From positions 1,084,803 to 1,148,802 of the forward strand of contig NZ_FRAA01000001.1 of assembly GCF_900142205.1 (NCBI RefSeq): DNA of 64,000 bases. Reading direction: 5' to 3'. Source of the DNA: Reichenbachiella agariperforans. Lineage in GTDB: Bacteria > Bacteroidota > Bacteroidia > Cytophagales > Cyclobacteriaceae. This document shows, piece after piece, positions 44,147 to 52,177 of this stretch. Each line of letters begins with the position of its first letter. Positions within the stretch are counted from its first letter, which is position 1. The notes below the pieces were generated by a model that was given only the letters and a program-made list of their open reading frames with translations, ran no database searches and was not told where the DNA came from. Position numbers and translations under genes: made by a program.

Positions 44147-44323
44147 AATCTACTTTTAATGGTAGTATACGTACCTCTTATCAAATGATACTGATTCAAG
44201 ATCGCATTGATATATTTACAGTTTTTTACTCCACACCGTACGTAATTTTATAGTTGAATTGTATTAATATTGTAGCAGAAGAATTTTGACCACCACTATT
44301 ACGAAAATTCTTAAAACAACATT

Positions 44324-45580
44324 ATGCAAATATTAGATATTCTTGCCCTGTTCATATTCCTCGCAGGGGTTTTTATCTACATCAACACCTACTACCTCAA
44401 GCTCCCATCTTCTGTTGGGCTAATGATTTTGGCTTTGGGATTGTCGCTTGCAATGTTGGTACTCAACGAATTAATCCCTGAATTCAAACTAGGAACGGAG
44501 CGAATTCTGAAGGACTATGACTATCATGAAGTCCTCTATCAACTGGTTCTTAGCTTTATGCTTTTCGCCGGAGCACTACAGATTGATTTCAAAAAACTTG
44601 CCGAAGAACGCACCCCAGTACTCATTCTGGCACTAGTTGGTGTCATCATTTCCACTACAGTCGTTGGTATAGGTGTATTTTATTTACTACAATGGATAGG
44701 TCTTGACCTAGACATCATGTACTGCTTGGTATTTGGGGCACTTATCTCTCCTACCGATCCAATCGCCGTTACATCTACGATCAGAAAATATAACTTATCC
44801 AAAAATCTAGAAACCCGTATCGCAGGCGAATCCTTATTCAATGACGGTATTGCGGTAGTTGTCGCTTTGACCCTGTTAGATTTAGCACACTCTACAGAGG
44901 ATCACTATATTGGAATCGTTGACATACTATGGGTATTTGGTACTGATATCGTTGGAGGAATCGTGATTGGTTTGTTCTTAGGCTACTTAGGTTACCGATT
45001 ACTCAAATACATCGACAATGACGAAGTAGAAGTAGAGGTATTGATGACGCTTGCCTTGGTCATGGCAGGAACTCAACTCGCCGAATTCACGCATGTATCG
45101 GCTAAGCAAGCGGTCGTAATCATGGGTTTAGTGATTGGAAATGAAGGAAAAAGTGGTCATGTCACGAGTGCTGCAGGCGATTACGTATTCAAATTTTGGT
45201 ATCTAATAGAGGAGACACTCAATGCTATGCTCTTTGTACTTATTGGTTTGGAGATGTTGATCATACCTCTAAGATTTGACTACTTCGCTGCGGGGCTATT
45301 TGCTTTCATCATCGTTCTATTTGCTAGGTATGTTAGCGTCGGTATTCCTATCTCTGCTATGAGTACTTTTAGAAAGATGGAAGGCAATTCTATCAATGTA
45401 CTGGCGTGGGGCGGATTGCGAGGCGGGATCCCCATCGCTCTATCACTGTCGCTACCAGAATTCGAAGGAAAAGAAGTGCTGATTACCATGACCTATACCG
45501 TAGTCGTCTGTTCTGTGCTTTATCAAGGATTGACTGTACCTTATTTGATGAGACTAACATTCAACAAAAAGGAAGGTTAA
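44324..45580 (+). CDS. CPA1-family Na+/H+ antiporter
   Basis: 418 residues, ~12 transmembrane segments. CPA1/NhaP motifs: FAGALQIDFKKL, ALISPTDPIAVTST, then SLFNDGIAVVVALTLLDL with the Asn-Asp ion-binding pair, and LRGGIPIALSLSLP near the end. Exchanges Na+ (or K+) for H+ across the inner membrane, for pH and sodium homeostasis, fitting a marine organism. Single gene with a terminator downstream. Confidence 0.9.
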   Translation: MQILDILALFIFLAGVFIYINTYYLKLPSSVGLMILALGLSLAMLVLNELIPEFKLGTERILKDYDYHEVLYQLVLSFMLFAGALQIDFKKLAEERTPVLILALVGVIISTTVVGIGVFYLLQWIGLDLDIMYCLVFGALISPTDPIAVTSTIRKYNLSKNLETRIAGESLFNDGIAVVVALTLLDLAHSTEDHYIGIVDILWVFGTDIVGGIVIGLFLGYLGYRLLKYIDNDEVEVEVLMTLALVMAGTQLAEFTHVSAKQAVVIMGLVIGNEGKSGHVTSAAGDYVFKFWYLIEETLNAMLFVLIGLEMLIIPLRFDYFAAGLFAFIIVLFARYVSVGIPISAMSTFRKMEGNSINVLAWGGLRGGIPIALSLSLPEFEGKEVLITMTYTVVVCSVLYQGLTVPYLMRLTFNKKEG

Positions 45581-45601
45581 GCGTTTTTACACAAAATATA
45601 C

Positions 45602-45636
45602 AATCTCACCAACTGTCGCTGGTGAGATTTTCTTTT
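45602..45636 (+). terminator. Rho-independent terminator of the antiporter gene
   Basis: Arms AATCTCACCA and TGGTGAGATT around 8 bases, then TTTCTTTTG. Confidence 0.85.
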
Positions 45637-45710
45637 GTTTTAATAAAAATCTGAATAAACATAAGTTCTAAATATATCCATTAGCTACTATCATTGCACA
45701 AACAGTAGAA

Positions 45711-46805
45711 ATGAAAATTCATCAGTCTCTTACCCTTATTGCATTCCTAGTAGTGATCTTCTCATGCGAATCACCAGAGAAGAAACAAACAGCCACCTCT
45801 CCGCGCAAAAAGCAAATCAGCAAAATAACCTCCCCCAAAAACAACAGCCGTTTTCATCTAAAAGACACTGTTACTTTTGATTTTTCGATGGAGGATACGA
45901 GTATTTCGATTGACTCTATTATAGCCACCTCGGATCGAAAAACCTTGTTTACATCCAAAAACAAAAGTAGAGCGACATGGGGATCAGACAACTTCAAGAC
46001 TGGAACACACTCCATCATACTTACGCTACACCTAAGTAACCAAACTATTGAACGTCAAATTGTCAACCTGACATTCTTAGCAGATTCCGCACCAGAACAA
46101 CTCTCTTACCACGTAATCAATAGCTACCCACATGACCCGAAAGCATACACTCAGGGACTAACACAGGAAGAAGGCGCACTTTATGAAAGTACAGGACAAA
46201 AAGGAGCCTCTAGTCTCCGAAAGGTTGATTTAAAAACAGGAAAGACACTTCAAAACAAAGAACTGGAATACCAGTATTTTGGAGAGGGGATTACTATAAA
46301 AGGAGACAGCATGTACATGCTAACCTGGCAAGCTAAACAAGGATTCATCTTTAACAAAAAGGATTTCGAAATGCTCGGCACATTCCATTACAATACTGAA
46401 GGTTGGGGTCTTGCTACGCTGAACTCCGATACTTTACTGATGAGCGATGGCTCGCACCGGATATACTTCAAAGACCCCAATGGGTTTTCAGATCTCAAAA
46501 TACTGGAAGTATATGATCATAAAGGTAAAATCGATTACTTAAATGAATTAGAATATATCAATGGAAAAATCTATGCCAATAGATACCAAACTGACAATAT
46601 CTACATCATTGATCCTCATTCTGGAAAAGCAGAAGCTGTACTTAACCTATCTGGCATATTACAGAACCAAGACATTAATCAAGAGATTGATGTATTAAAC
46701 GGAATTGCTTTCAATCCTTTAAACAAAACGTATTATATTACTGGCAAATGGTGGCCAAAACTATTTGAAATTAAAATCATTAATCAACAGCAAGAACCCA
46801 TATGA
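45711..46805 (+). CDS. Glutaminyl-peptide cyclotransferase-type lipoprotein
   Basis: 364 residues. Lipoprotein signal (IAFLVVIFSC). After a ~110-residue beta-rich N-terminal domain comes a five-bladed propeller of the plant/bacterial glutamine cyclotransferase type: YPHDPKAYTQGLTQEEGALYESTGQKG, then LTWQAKQGFIFNK, GWGLATLNSDTLLMSDGS, LNELEYINGKIYANRYQTD and the end YYITGKWWPKLFEI. It converts N-terminal Gln of secreted peptides to pyroglutamate. ATGA overlap with the SCP2-domain gene indicates an operon. Confidence 0.9.
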   Translation: MKIHQSLTLIAFLVVIFSCESPEKKQTATSPRKKQISKITSPKNNSRFHLKDTVTFDFSMEDTSISIDSIIATSDRKTLFTSKNKSRATWGSDNFKTGTHSIILTLHLSNQTIERQIVNLTFLADSAPEQLSYHVINSYPHDPKAYTQGLTQEEGALYESTGQKGASSLRKVDLKTGKTLQNKELEYQYFGEGITIKGDSMYMLTWQAKQGFIFNKKDFEMLGTFHYNTEGWGLATLNSDTLLMSDGSHRIYFKDPNGFSDLKILEVYDHKGKIDYLNELEYINGKIYANRYQTDNIYIIDPHSGKAEAVLNLSGILQNQDINQEIDVLNGIAFNPLNKTYYITGKWWPKLFEIKIINQQQEPI

Positions 46806-47098
46806 ACTTAGAAGAGACAACCCAAAAAGTAGCTTCTTTAGCAGATAAAAAAAGTGGGAGTATTGGTAAAAAAATCAAATTTAGGTTTGATGAGGGGGTG
46901 ATTTTTCTTGATGATAGTTCCAATCCGACACAGGTTACCAACAATGATGACTATGCTGACTGCACAGTCAAATTAACTCTTGAAAACTTCAATAAGTTAA
47001 TGAATGGAGAAATGAATGCCATGGGGGCATTTATGATGGGGAAGATTAAAGTAGAAGGAGACATTAGTATAGCCACTAAGCTATCTAACTTGTTTTAA
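46802..47098 (+). CDS. SCP2 sterol-carrier-like domain protein
   Basis: 98 residues, a single SCP2 fold: KIKFRFDEGVIFLDDSS, ADCTVKLTLENFNKLMNGEMNAMGAFMMGKIKVEGDISIATKLSNLF. Binds hydrophobic ligands such as fatty acyl-CoA. Overlaps the upstream cyclotransferase by 4 bases. It is followed by the TetR/enoyl-CoA hydratase pair, a hint of a link to acyl-CoA metabolism. Confidence 0.9.
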   Translation: MNLEETTQKVASLADKKSGSIGKKIKFRFDEGVIFLDDSSNPTQVTNNDDYADCTVKLTLENFNKLMNGEMNAMGAFMMGKIKVEGDISIATKLSNLF

Positions 47099-47177
47099 AC
47101 AAGCTCTCTCTCTTTAACTATCTCTGACGCTCATTGACTAATTAAGCAACATTAAAACGTTTGATGAAATTAGTGTT

Positions 47178-47211
47178 TCATTTAAAACTAACATTCGTTA
47201 GTTTTAAATGA
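47178..47211. promoter_or_regulatory. 15-base inverted repeat, probable TetR operator
   Basis: Perfect arms TCATTTAAAACTAAC and GTTAGTTTTAAATGA around ATTC, 25 bases before the first possible start of the TetR gene. The core ACTAAC-n4-GTTAGT is of the type bound by TetR-family regulators of acyl-CoA/phenylacetate genes. No T-run, so not a terminator. Confidence 0.7.
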
Positions 47212-47236
47212 ATTCTGTATTATCTAAAGCTTAGAG

Positions 47237-47830
47237 ATTATCAAGAAGTCAAAAAAACAGATCATCATTGAAGAGGCCGCACGCCTATTTCGAGAGAAAG
47301 GATACGTGGCGACCACCATGCGAGACCTAGCATCAGAAGTCGGCATGGAGGCAGCTAGCCTATACAATCATATCAAATCAAAAGAAGAAATTCTCAACGA
47401 AATATGCTTTTCGCTAGCGAATACTTATAGTGACAAAATGGATGAAGTGTATCCTTCGGACAACACTCCCATAGAAAAAGTCAAGAAACTCATCGCTCTC
47501 CATATCCAAATCAACTCCATGAGTTCTCCTCTAGCAACTGTAATGAATGATGAATGGCGTCACCTAACAGAACCCTGCAAATCGCAATTCTTAGATATGA
47601 GAAAAAGGTACGAATACCTATTTACAGAAATCATCCAACAAGGTGTAAAACGAGGTGAAATCAAGGCAGTAGACCCTAGAATTGCTCTCTACACACTACT
47701 ATCATCCGTTCGATGGCTTCAACACTGGTATCATGCCAACCGAGACCTAGACGTAAACGACATCAAAGAAAACATTATGGAAATGTTTTTGACTGGACTA
47801 GTTGCAGATCAATATGAATGGAAGCCTTAA
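47237..47830 (+). CDS. TetR-family transcriptional regulator (start codon unclear)
   Basis: The TetR helix-turn-helix reads through from IIIEEAARLFREKGYVATTMRDLASEVGMEAASLYNHIKSKEEIL, but no ATG, GTG or TTG lies upstream of its first helix; the frame is open only to a TAA at 47225. I place the start at the ATT at 47237 as the least bad choice (197 residues); ATG at 47306 would remove helix 1 and most DNA binding. C-terminal ligand domain ~65-190. Overlaps the enoyl-CoA hydratase by 17 bases and sits behind an inverted repeat, so it probably represses both. Confidence 0.85.
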   Translation: MIKKSKKQIIIEEAARLFREKGYVATTMRDLASEVGMEAASLYNHIKSKEEILNEICFSLANTYSDKMDEVYPSDNTPIEKVKKLIALHIQINSMSSPLATVMNDEWRHLTEPCKSQFLDMRKRYEYLFTEIIQQGVKRGEIKAVDPRIALYTLLSSVRWLQHWYHANRDLDVNDIKENIMEMFLTGLVADQYEWKP

Positions 47831-48569
47831 ACATACCATCAACGACAAAGTAGCCACCATTACTTTTCATCATCCTAAAGCAAATGCTCTCCCTGGCACA
47901 CTATTAGCAAAACTGGCTATAGTAATCCAAGCCATCGATGACAATAAGGATGTATCCGTCATTGTGATCCGTAGTGAAGGAGGCGGCACTTTCTGCGCTG
48001 GCGCCAGTTTTGACGAGCTTTTGTCACTTACCAATGAAACGGAAGGAAAAGTATTTTTCCAAGGATTTGCGCAAGTGATCAATGCCATGCGAAAGAGTCC
48101 CAAAATTATCCTTGCTCGTATACAAGGAAAAACCATAGGGGGTGGTGTTGGACTCGTGAGTTCAGCAGACTACGCCTTTGCTACAGAAGCGGCAGCCATC
48201 AAGTTAAGCGAGCTCGCTATAGGTATTGGTCCGTTTGTCATTGAGCCTGCGGTAACTCGGAAAATCGGAATTTCATCTTTTTCTGCTCTTGCCCTAAACC
48301 CAACTATCTGGAAAGATGCCCAATGGGCGATGAATGCAGGGTTATACCACGACCTATCCACCAGTATAGACGAGATGGATCAAAAAATAGATGCATTCGC
48401 TACTAACCTATCCAACTACAACCCAGAAGCTCTCCTTGCAATTAAACAAACGCTCTGGAAAAACACCGAAAACTGGGATGAGTTACTCTCATCCAGGGCT
48501 GAAATCAGTGGGCGTTTAGCACTATCCCCACAAACACAACGTGCACTCAAAAAATTTAAATCCACATAA
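47814..48569 (+). CDS. Enoyl-CoA hydratase/isomerase family protein
   Basis: 251 residues from ATG 47814 (an alternative TTG lies 12 bases upstream). Crotonase fold: strand with VATITFHHPKANALP, oxyanion-hole motifs GGGTFCAGASFDEL and QGKTIGGGVGLVSSADYAFA, and a Glu in KLSELAIGIGPFVIEP. Members hydrate or isomerise enoyl-CoA, e.g. methylglutaconyl-CoA hydratase or PaaG. The TetR neighbour with its operator suggests regulation by an acyl-CoA. No other degradation genes are adjacent. Confidence 0.88.
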   Translation: MNGSLKHTINDKVATITFHHPKANALPGTLLAKLAIVIQAIDDNKDVSVIVIRSEGGGTFCAGASFDELLSLTNETEGKVFFQGFAQVINAMRKSPKIILARIQGKTIGGGVGLVSSADYAFATEAAAIKLSELAIGIGPFVIEPAVTRKIGISSFSALALNPTIWKDAQWAMNAGLYHDLSTSIDEMDQKIDAFATNLSNYNPEALLAIKQTLWKNTENWDELLSSRAEISGRLALSPQTQRALKKFKST

Positions 48570-48632
48570 ATCTCATTACTCTAATTTTTTCGATATTAGA
48601 TGAATCATTTTTGATTCCTTAAATGACCTATC

Positions 48633-49124
48633 ATGTCACGTCTCCCCATCATTCTTCTTATAATAATCTACACCTATTCTTTTCAATCTGTAGGGCAAAA
48701 AGCGACAGCTGATGAAATCGAACTGATATTGGAAAGACATAATTTTTGGCGAGCTGATGTAGGTGTTGGTGAGATCAAATATTCAGAAGAACTAGCAGAA
48801 GTCGCCAATAAGTGGGCTACAGAGCTCAAAAAGCAAGATTGTGCTTTCAAACACAGCAGAAATTCATTTGGAGAAAACCTCTTCAAAGGGACTGTAGGCT
48901 ATTATACTGCAGGAGATGCCATAGACGCATGGGGAAACGAAAAAGCAAACTACAACTATAGCAAAAACACCTGCGATGCGAACAAAGTCTGTGGCCACTA
49001 TACACAGATAGTCTGGAAGAACACCACTGAAGTCGGATGTGCTAAAGTAATCTGCAATGGCAATGTCACATGGGTATGTAACTACAACCCTCCTGGGAAT
49101 TTCGTAGGAGAAAAACCCTACTAG
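48633..49124 (+). CDS. Secreted CAP-domain (SCP/PR-1-like) protein
   Basis: 163 residues. Signal peptide (IILLIIIYTYSFQSVGQ). CAP domain: ILERHNFWRADVG, LAEVANKWATELKKQDCAFKHS, FGENLF, then VCGHYTQIVWKNTTEVGCA with the conserved His/Glu cavity residues and a final VCNYNPPGNF. Six Cys could form three disulfides as in plant PR-1. Function in bacteria is uncertain (lipid or sterol binding proposed for eukaryotic relatives). The stop overlaps the convergent HNH gene by 4 bases. Confidence 0.92.
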   Translation: MSRLPIILLIIIYTYSFQSVGQKATADEIELILERHNFWRADVGVGEIKYSEELAEVANKWATELKKQDCAFKHSRNSFGENLFKGTVGYYTAGDAIDAWGNEKANYNYSKNTCDANKVCGHYTQIVWKNTTEVGCAKVICNGNVTWVCNYNPPGNFVGEKPY

Positions 49125-49630
49125 GCAACTTTATTGGTCTTCAAGTAGGCTTGCCACTCTTTACGCATCTCTCCCATAGAATTTCTGAGAAACATAACAT
49201 AAGTAGGCCTATAGGGAGCTTTTTTCAGAGACATCCCTACCTGATCCAAACTCTTGTCTCCTTTCTTAGCATTACACTTTTTGCATGCCGTCACGAGATT
49301 GTTCCACATCGATCTCCCACCCTTAGAGCGAGGTATCAGATGGTCTAAAGTAAGATCCTGTTCCGATCCACAATATTGGCACTGGTTGTTATCTCTTCTA
49401 AACAGATTCTGTCTACTAAGCACCACGCCTCTAAATGGCACGTTGATATAGCGGTTGATCTTGATGACAGTAGGTCGCTCAAATGATTGATTCACCGTTC
49501 TCAGTTTAAACTCCTGATCCGACTCTACCAACTCAGCCTTGTCTAAGAATACCAATAGAAAAGCACGATGGACTGAGCAGATAGCCATCGGAGTATAATC
49601 TTGATTGAGTATAAGAACCTTACCATTCAT
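49121..49630 (-). CDS. HNH endonuclease
   Basis: 169 residues. N-terminal ~60 residues with VLILNQDYTPMAICSVHRAF, then a zinc-supported HNH motif: CQYCGSEQDLTLDHLIPRSKGG with DH catalytic pair, NNLVTACKKCN. This is the common chromosomal HNH protein of Bacteroidota, found as a single copy away from phage genes. Cellular role not established; probably not a restriction enzyme. Confidence 0.9.
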   Translation of the reverse strand: MNGKVLILNQDYTPMAICSVHRAFLLVFLDKAELVESDQEFKLRTVNQSFERPTVIKINRYINVPFRGVVLSRQNLFRRDNNQCQYCGSEQDLTLDHLIPRSKGGRSMWNNLVTACKKCNAKKGDKSLDQVGMSLKKAPYRPTYVMFLRNSMGEMRKEWQAYLKTNKVA

Positions 49631-49729
49631 ATCGGAATCATTTACAATTAATTGATTTGCAATACATTAATTGTAATATAAGGAGCTTTCTCCTCTAATA
49701 CCAATAGATCAGTTCAAAGCTCAAGGCTT

Positions 49730-50479
49730 CTATGCTTCTCTTAGGATTCTTCTAAATACAGCAGAAGCGTCAATATTTTCATGATTTGACAAACGTCTCA
49801 CAGCTCCTTCATTGACTCCCACCCAAACGTTCTTCTCCAGTAGGATATATACTCGATCTTGTAGCTCATCCACTGCTATATCTCCTGGCAACAAGGAATC
49901 AACACCATCCACCTTCTTTCCTACACTCTTTTGTTCTACAGCCTTACGAGGGAGCTTAAATCCACACAGCTTGAATACCTGCTGTACAAATCCAGCTGAG
50001 TCGATACCAAAAGGAGTTTTGCCTCCTGGCAAATAAGGTGCGTTATCGTACTTCTTGATCTCTTCTTTCAGAAAATCAAAATCACGACGCTGAGACAGGC
50101 TTTTTGATGAACCATTATAGGCGATTTGCTCTTCGAGTTTGAATAGCTCGTTGGTGGAAATGGGCAGTATACTACCCAGAACAATATGAACTTTTTTCTT
50201 CTGAAAAAAAATCGTCGCACTCAGATCAGTACATACTTTGTAGTCTGATAGATTGATTTGCTTAAAATACTCTTGACTAATAGCCGAATGTTGATCCTGA
50301 TGAATCCAGCCTTTGGAATGATCAAAATGCACCTCTATTTCTAACCACTCCCCTTCTTGTCTGAGTACCTGATAGTGCTCACCAAACAGGAGTTGGGACA
50401 GCATGATGGCTTCATGCGAAGCATTGGCTCTCATAGGCACCACTGCCAATCGACAAATGCCTTTCGGATATTGATCCAT
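49730..50479 (-). CDS. NlpC/P60-like protein with inactivated catalytic site
   Basis: 249 residues, no signal peptide. An N-terminal SH3-like part (~10-60) is followed by an NlpC/P60 domain (~135-245). The catalytic motif, normally G-I-D-C-S-G, reads FGID-Ser161-AGF: Cys is replaced by Ser. The HVG-type catalytic His segment reads DRVYILLEKNVW and the third residue is also absent, so endopeptidase activity is not expected. The domain could bind peptidoglycan stems or serve as a structural partner. Starts 2 bases after the smpB stop on the same strand. Confidence 0.8.
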   Translation of the reverse strand: MDQYPKGICRLAVVPMRANASHEAIMLSQLLFGEHYQVLRQEGEWLEIEVHFDHSKGWIHQDQHSAISQEYFKQINLSDYKVCTDLSATIFFQKKKVHIVLGSILPISTNELFKLEEQIAYNGSSKSLSQRRDFDFLKEEIKKYDNAPYLPGGKTPFGIDSAGFVQQVFKLCGFKLPRKAVEQKSVGKKVDGVDSLLPGDIAVDELQDRVYILLEKNVWVGVNEGAVRRLSNHENIDASAVFRRILREA

Positions 50480-50481
50480 TG

Positions 50482-50943
50482 TTAATAATTGTTACGTTCC
50501 AGCTCTCTTTTAACATCCTTCTCCTTAATGCTGCCTCGCTTATCATGTATTTTTTTACCCTTTGCCAATGCTATCTCGATTTTAGCATAGCCTCTGGCAT
50601 TGACGAACAGCCGCAATGGGATCAACGTCAATCCCTTTTCTTGGGACTTTGTTTCTATTTTCTCTATTTCACTTTTATTGAGCAACAGTTTCTTTTCTCT
50701 GAGGGGATCATGATTGTAAACCGTCCCCTGCTCATATACCGAGACATGCATCCCTTTGATGAACATCTCTCCCTTTCCCACATAACAATAAGCCTCTTGC
50801 AAACTAGCCTTCCCCTCTTTGATGGACTTAATTTCAGTCCCCTTGAGCACCAGACCCGCCACATAGGTGTCTATAAATTCATATTCGTATCGCGCTTTCT
50901 TGTTTCGAATATTGACATCATTGGAAAATCTTTTTTTGCTCAT
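50482..50943 (-). CDS. smpB: SsrA-binding protein SmpB
   Basis: 153 residues. RNA-binding OB-like fold: NIRNKKARYEYEFIDTYVAGLVLKGTEIKSI, VYEQGTVYNHDPLREKKLLLNK, LTLIPLRLFVNARGYAKIEIALAKGKK and the basic tail HDKRGSIKEKD. Needed with tmRNA for trans-translation rescue of stalled ribosomes. The ssrA gene itself was not found in this window. Co-transcribed with the inactive NlpC gene (2-base gap). Confidence 0.97.
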   Translation of the reverse strand: MSKKRFSNDVNIRNKKARYEYEFIDTYVAGLVLKGTEIKSIKEGKASLQEAYCYVGKGEMFIKGMHVSVYEQGTVYNHDPLREKKLLLNKSEIEKIETKSQEKGLTLIPLRLFVNARGYAKIEIALAKGKKIHDKRGSIKEKDVKRELERNNY

Positions 50944-51017
50944 CTTGTAATATTAAAGTTATGAGATTTGAAATCTTATGCAATCAAATGCAGAATAAAT
51001 ACCTATTAATAAGTAGA

Positions 51018-52022
51018 CTAAAATTTTAGTCTAGGCATCGGTGACACATTCATAGTTGCCGTGTCATTTTGCTGACTCTGATAGTAAGCCGTCATGGCTA
51101 TCATCGCAGCATTGTCTGTACAATACTCGAACTTAGGGATGAAGACCTGCCACCCGTTCTGTTCGCCCATCGCTATCAAGGTCTGTCTCAGTTCACTGTT
51201 GGCAGACACTCCCCCAGCTATCGCGATATTACTAATCCCTTCCCGCTGTGCTGCTAACACCAACTTATCGGTCAGCATCCCGATGAGATGTTTCTGAATA
51301 CTAGCCGCCAGATCATGCTTATTTTCTTCTACGAAACCAGTATTCTTCTGTGACTGATTTTGGGTAAAATATAGAAAGGAAGTTTTGATCCCGCTAAATG
51401 AATAATCCAGATCAGGCATATCAGTCTTCGAAAACTCAAACCGATCCGCATCCCCCTCCTTCGCTAACTTATCAATAATAGGCCCTCCTGGGTACGGTAT
51501 CCCCATGATTTTAGCGCATTTGTCAAATGCCTCACCTACCGCATCATCTTTGGTCTGTCCCAGTACAGTCATATCGAGATAGTCGTCCACTCTTACAATC
51601 TGCGTATGCCCACCACTGACTGTGAGACACAAAAACGGAAAGGCAGGTTTTGGATTTTCGATAAAATGAGCCAAAATATGTGCCTTCATGTGATTAACCG
51701 CTATCAATGGCACTTTCAACCCTAACGCCAGCGATTTAGCAAAAGAAGCCCCTACCAACAATGCACCGAGCAGACCAGGCCCCTGAGTGAACGCAACTGC
51801 TGTTAGGTCTGCCTTAGTCACTCCTGCTCTCTCCAGAGCTTCCATCACAACAGGCGCTATCGCCTGCTGATGCGCACGTGAGGCCAATTCTGGCACCACT
51901 CCGCCATATTTGCTATGAATCTGCTGCGTAGCGATCACATTGCTCTTGATCACGTCACCTATACAAACTGCGGCAGAAGTCTCATCACAAGACGACTCTA
52001 TCGCCAATATAACTTCACTCAT
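51018..52022 (-). CDS. tsaD: tRNA threonylcarbamoyladenosine biosynthesis protein TsaD
   Basis: 334 residues, Kae1/TsaD family. ATPase core: IESSCDETSAAV, PELASRAHQQAIAPVV, QGPGLLGALLVG and metal ligands His111 and His115 in NHMKAHILAHF (the same positions as in E. coli TsaD). Works with TsaB/C/E to make t6A37 in ANN-decoding tRNAs. Single gene, 74 bases before the smpB operon, divergent from tamB. Confidence 0.97.
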   Translation of the reverse strand: MSEVILAIESSCDETSAAVCIGDVIKSNVIATQQIHSKYGGVVPELASRAHQQAIAPVVMEALERAGVTKADLTAVAFTQGPGLLGALLVGASFAKSLALGLKVPLIAVNHMKAHILAHFIENPKPAFPFLCLTVSGGHTQIVRVDDYLDMTVLGQTKDDAVGEAFDKCAKIMGIPYPGGPIIDKLAKEGDADRFEFSKTDMPDLDYSFSGIKTSFLYFTQNQSQKNTGFVEENKHDLAASIQKHLIGMLTDKLVLAAQREGISNIAIAGGVSANSELRQTLIAMGEQNGWQVFIPKFEYCTDNAAMIAMTAYYQSQQNDTATMNVSPMPRLKF

Positions 52023-52177
52023 ATTTATTCAAAATTCGATTTATCAAACCCTACTAGGCAAGACAGAAAAACTAAGAAGCAAAGTTGTCCATAAAATCTA
52101 TCTAATCAAGGACTAGACTTTAAAATAGGTACTGTTATTGTTTTGCTAAATCAAAGTACATTTGCAGCAGATTCGAA

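Noticed and set aside
50479-50964. 161-codon ORF on + strand
   Set aside because: Lies entirely opposite smpB, which has clear family motifs; a shadow frame.
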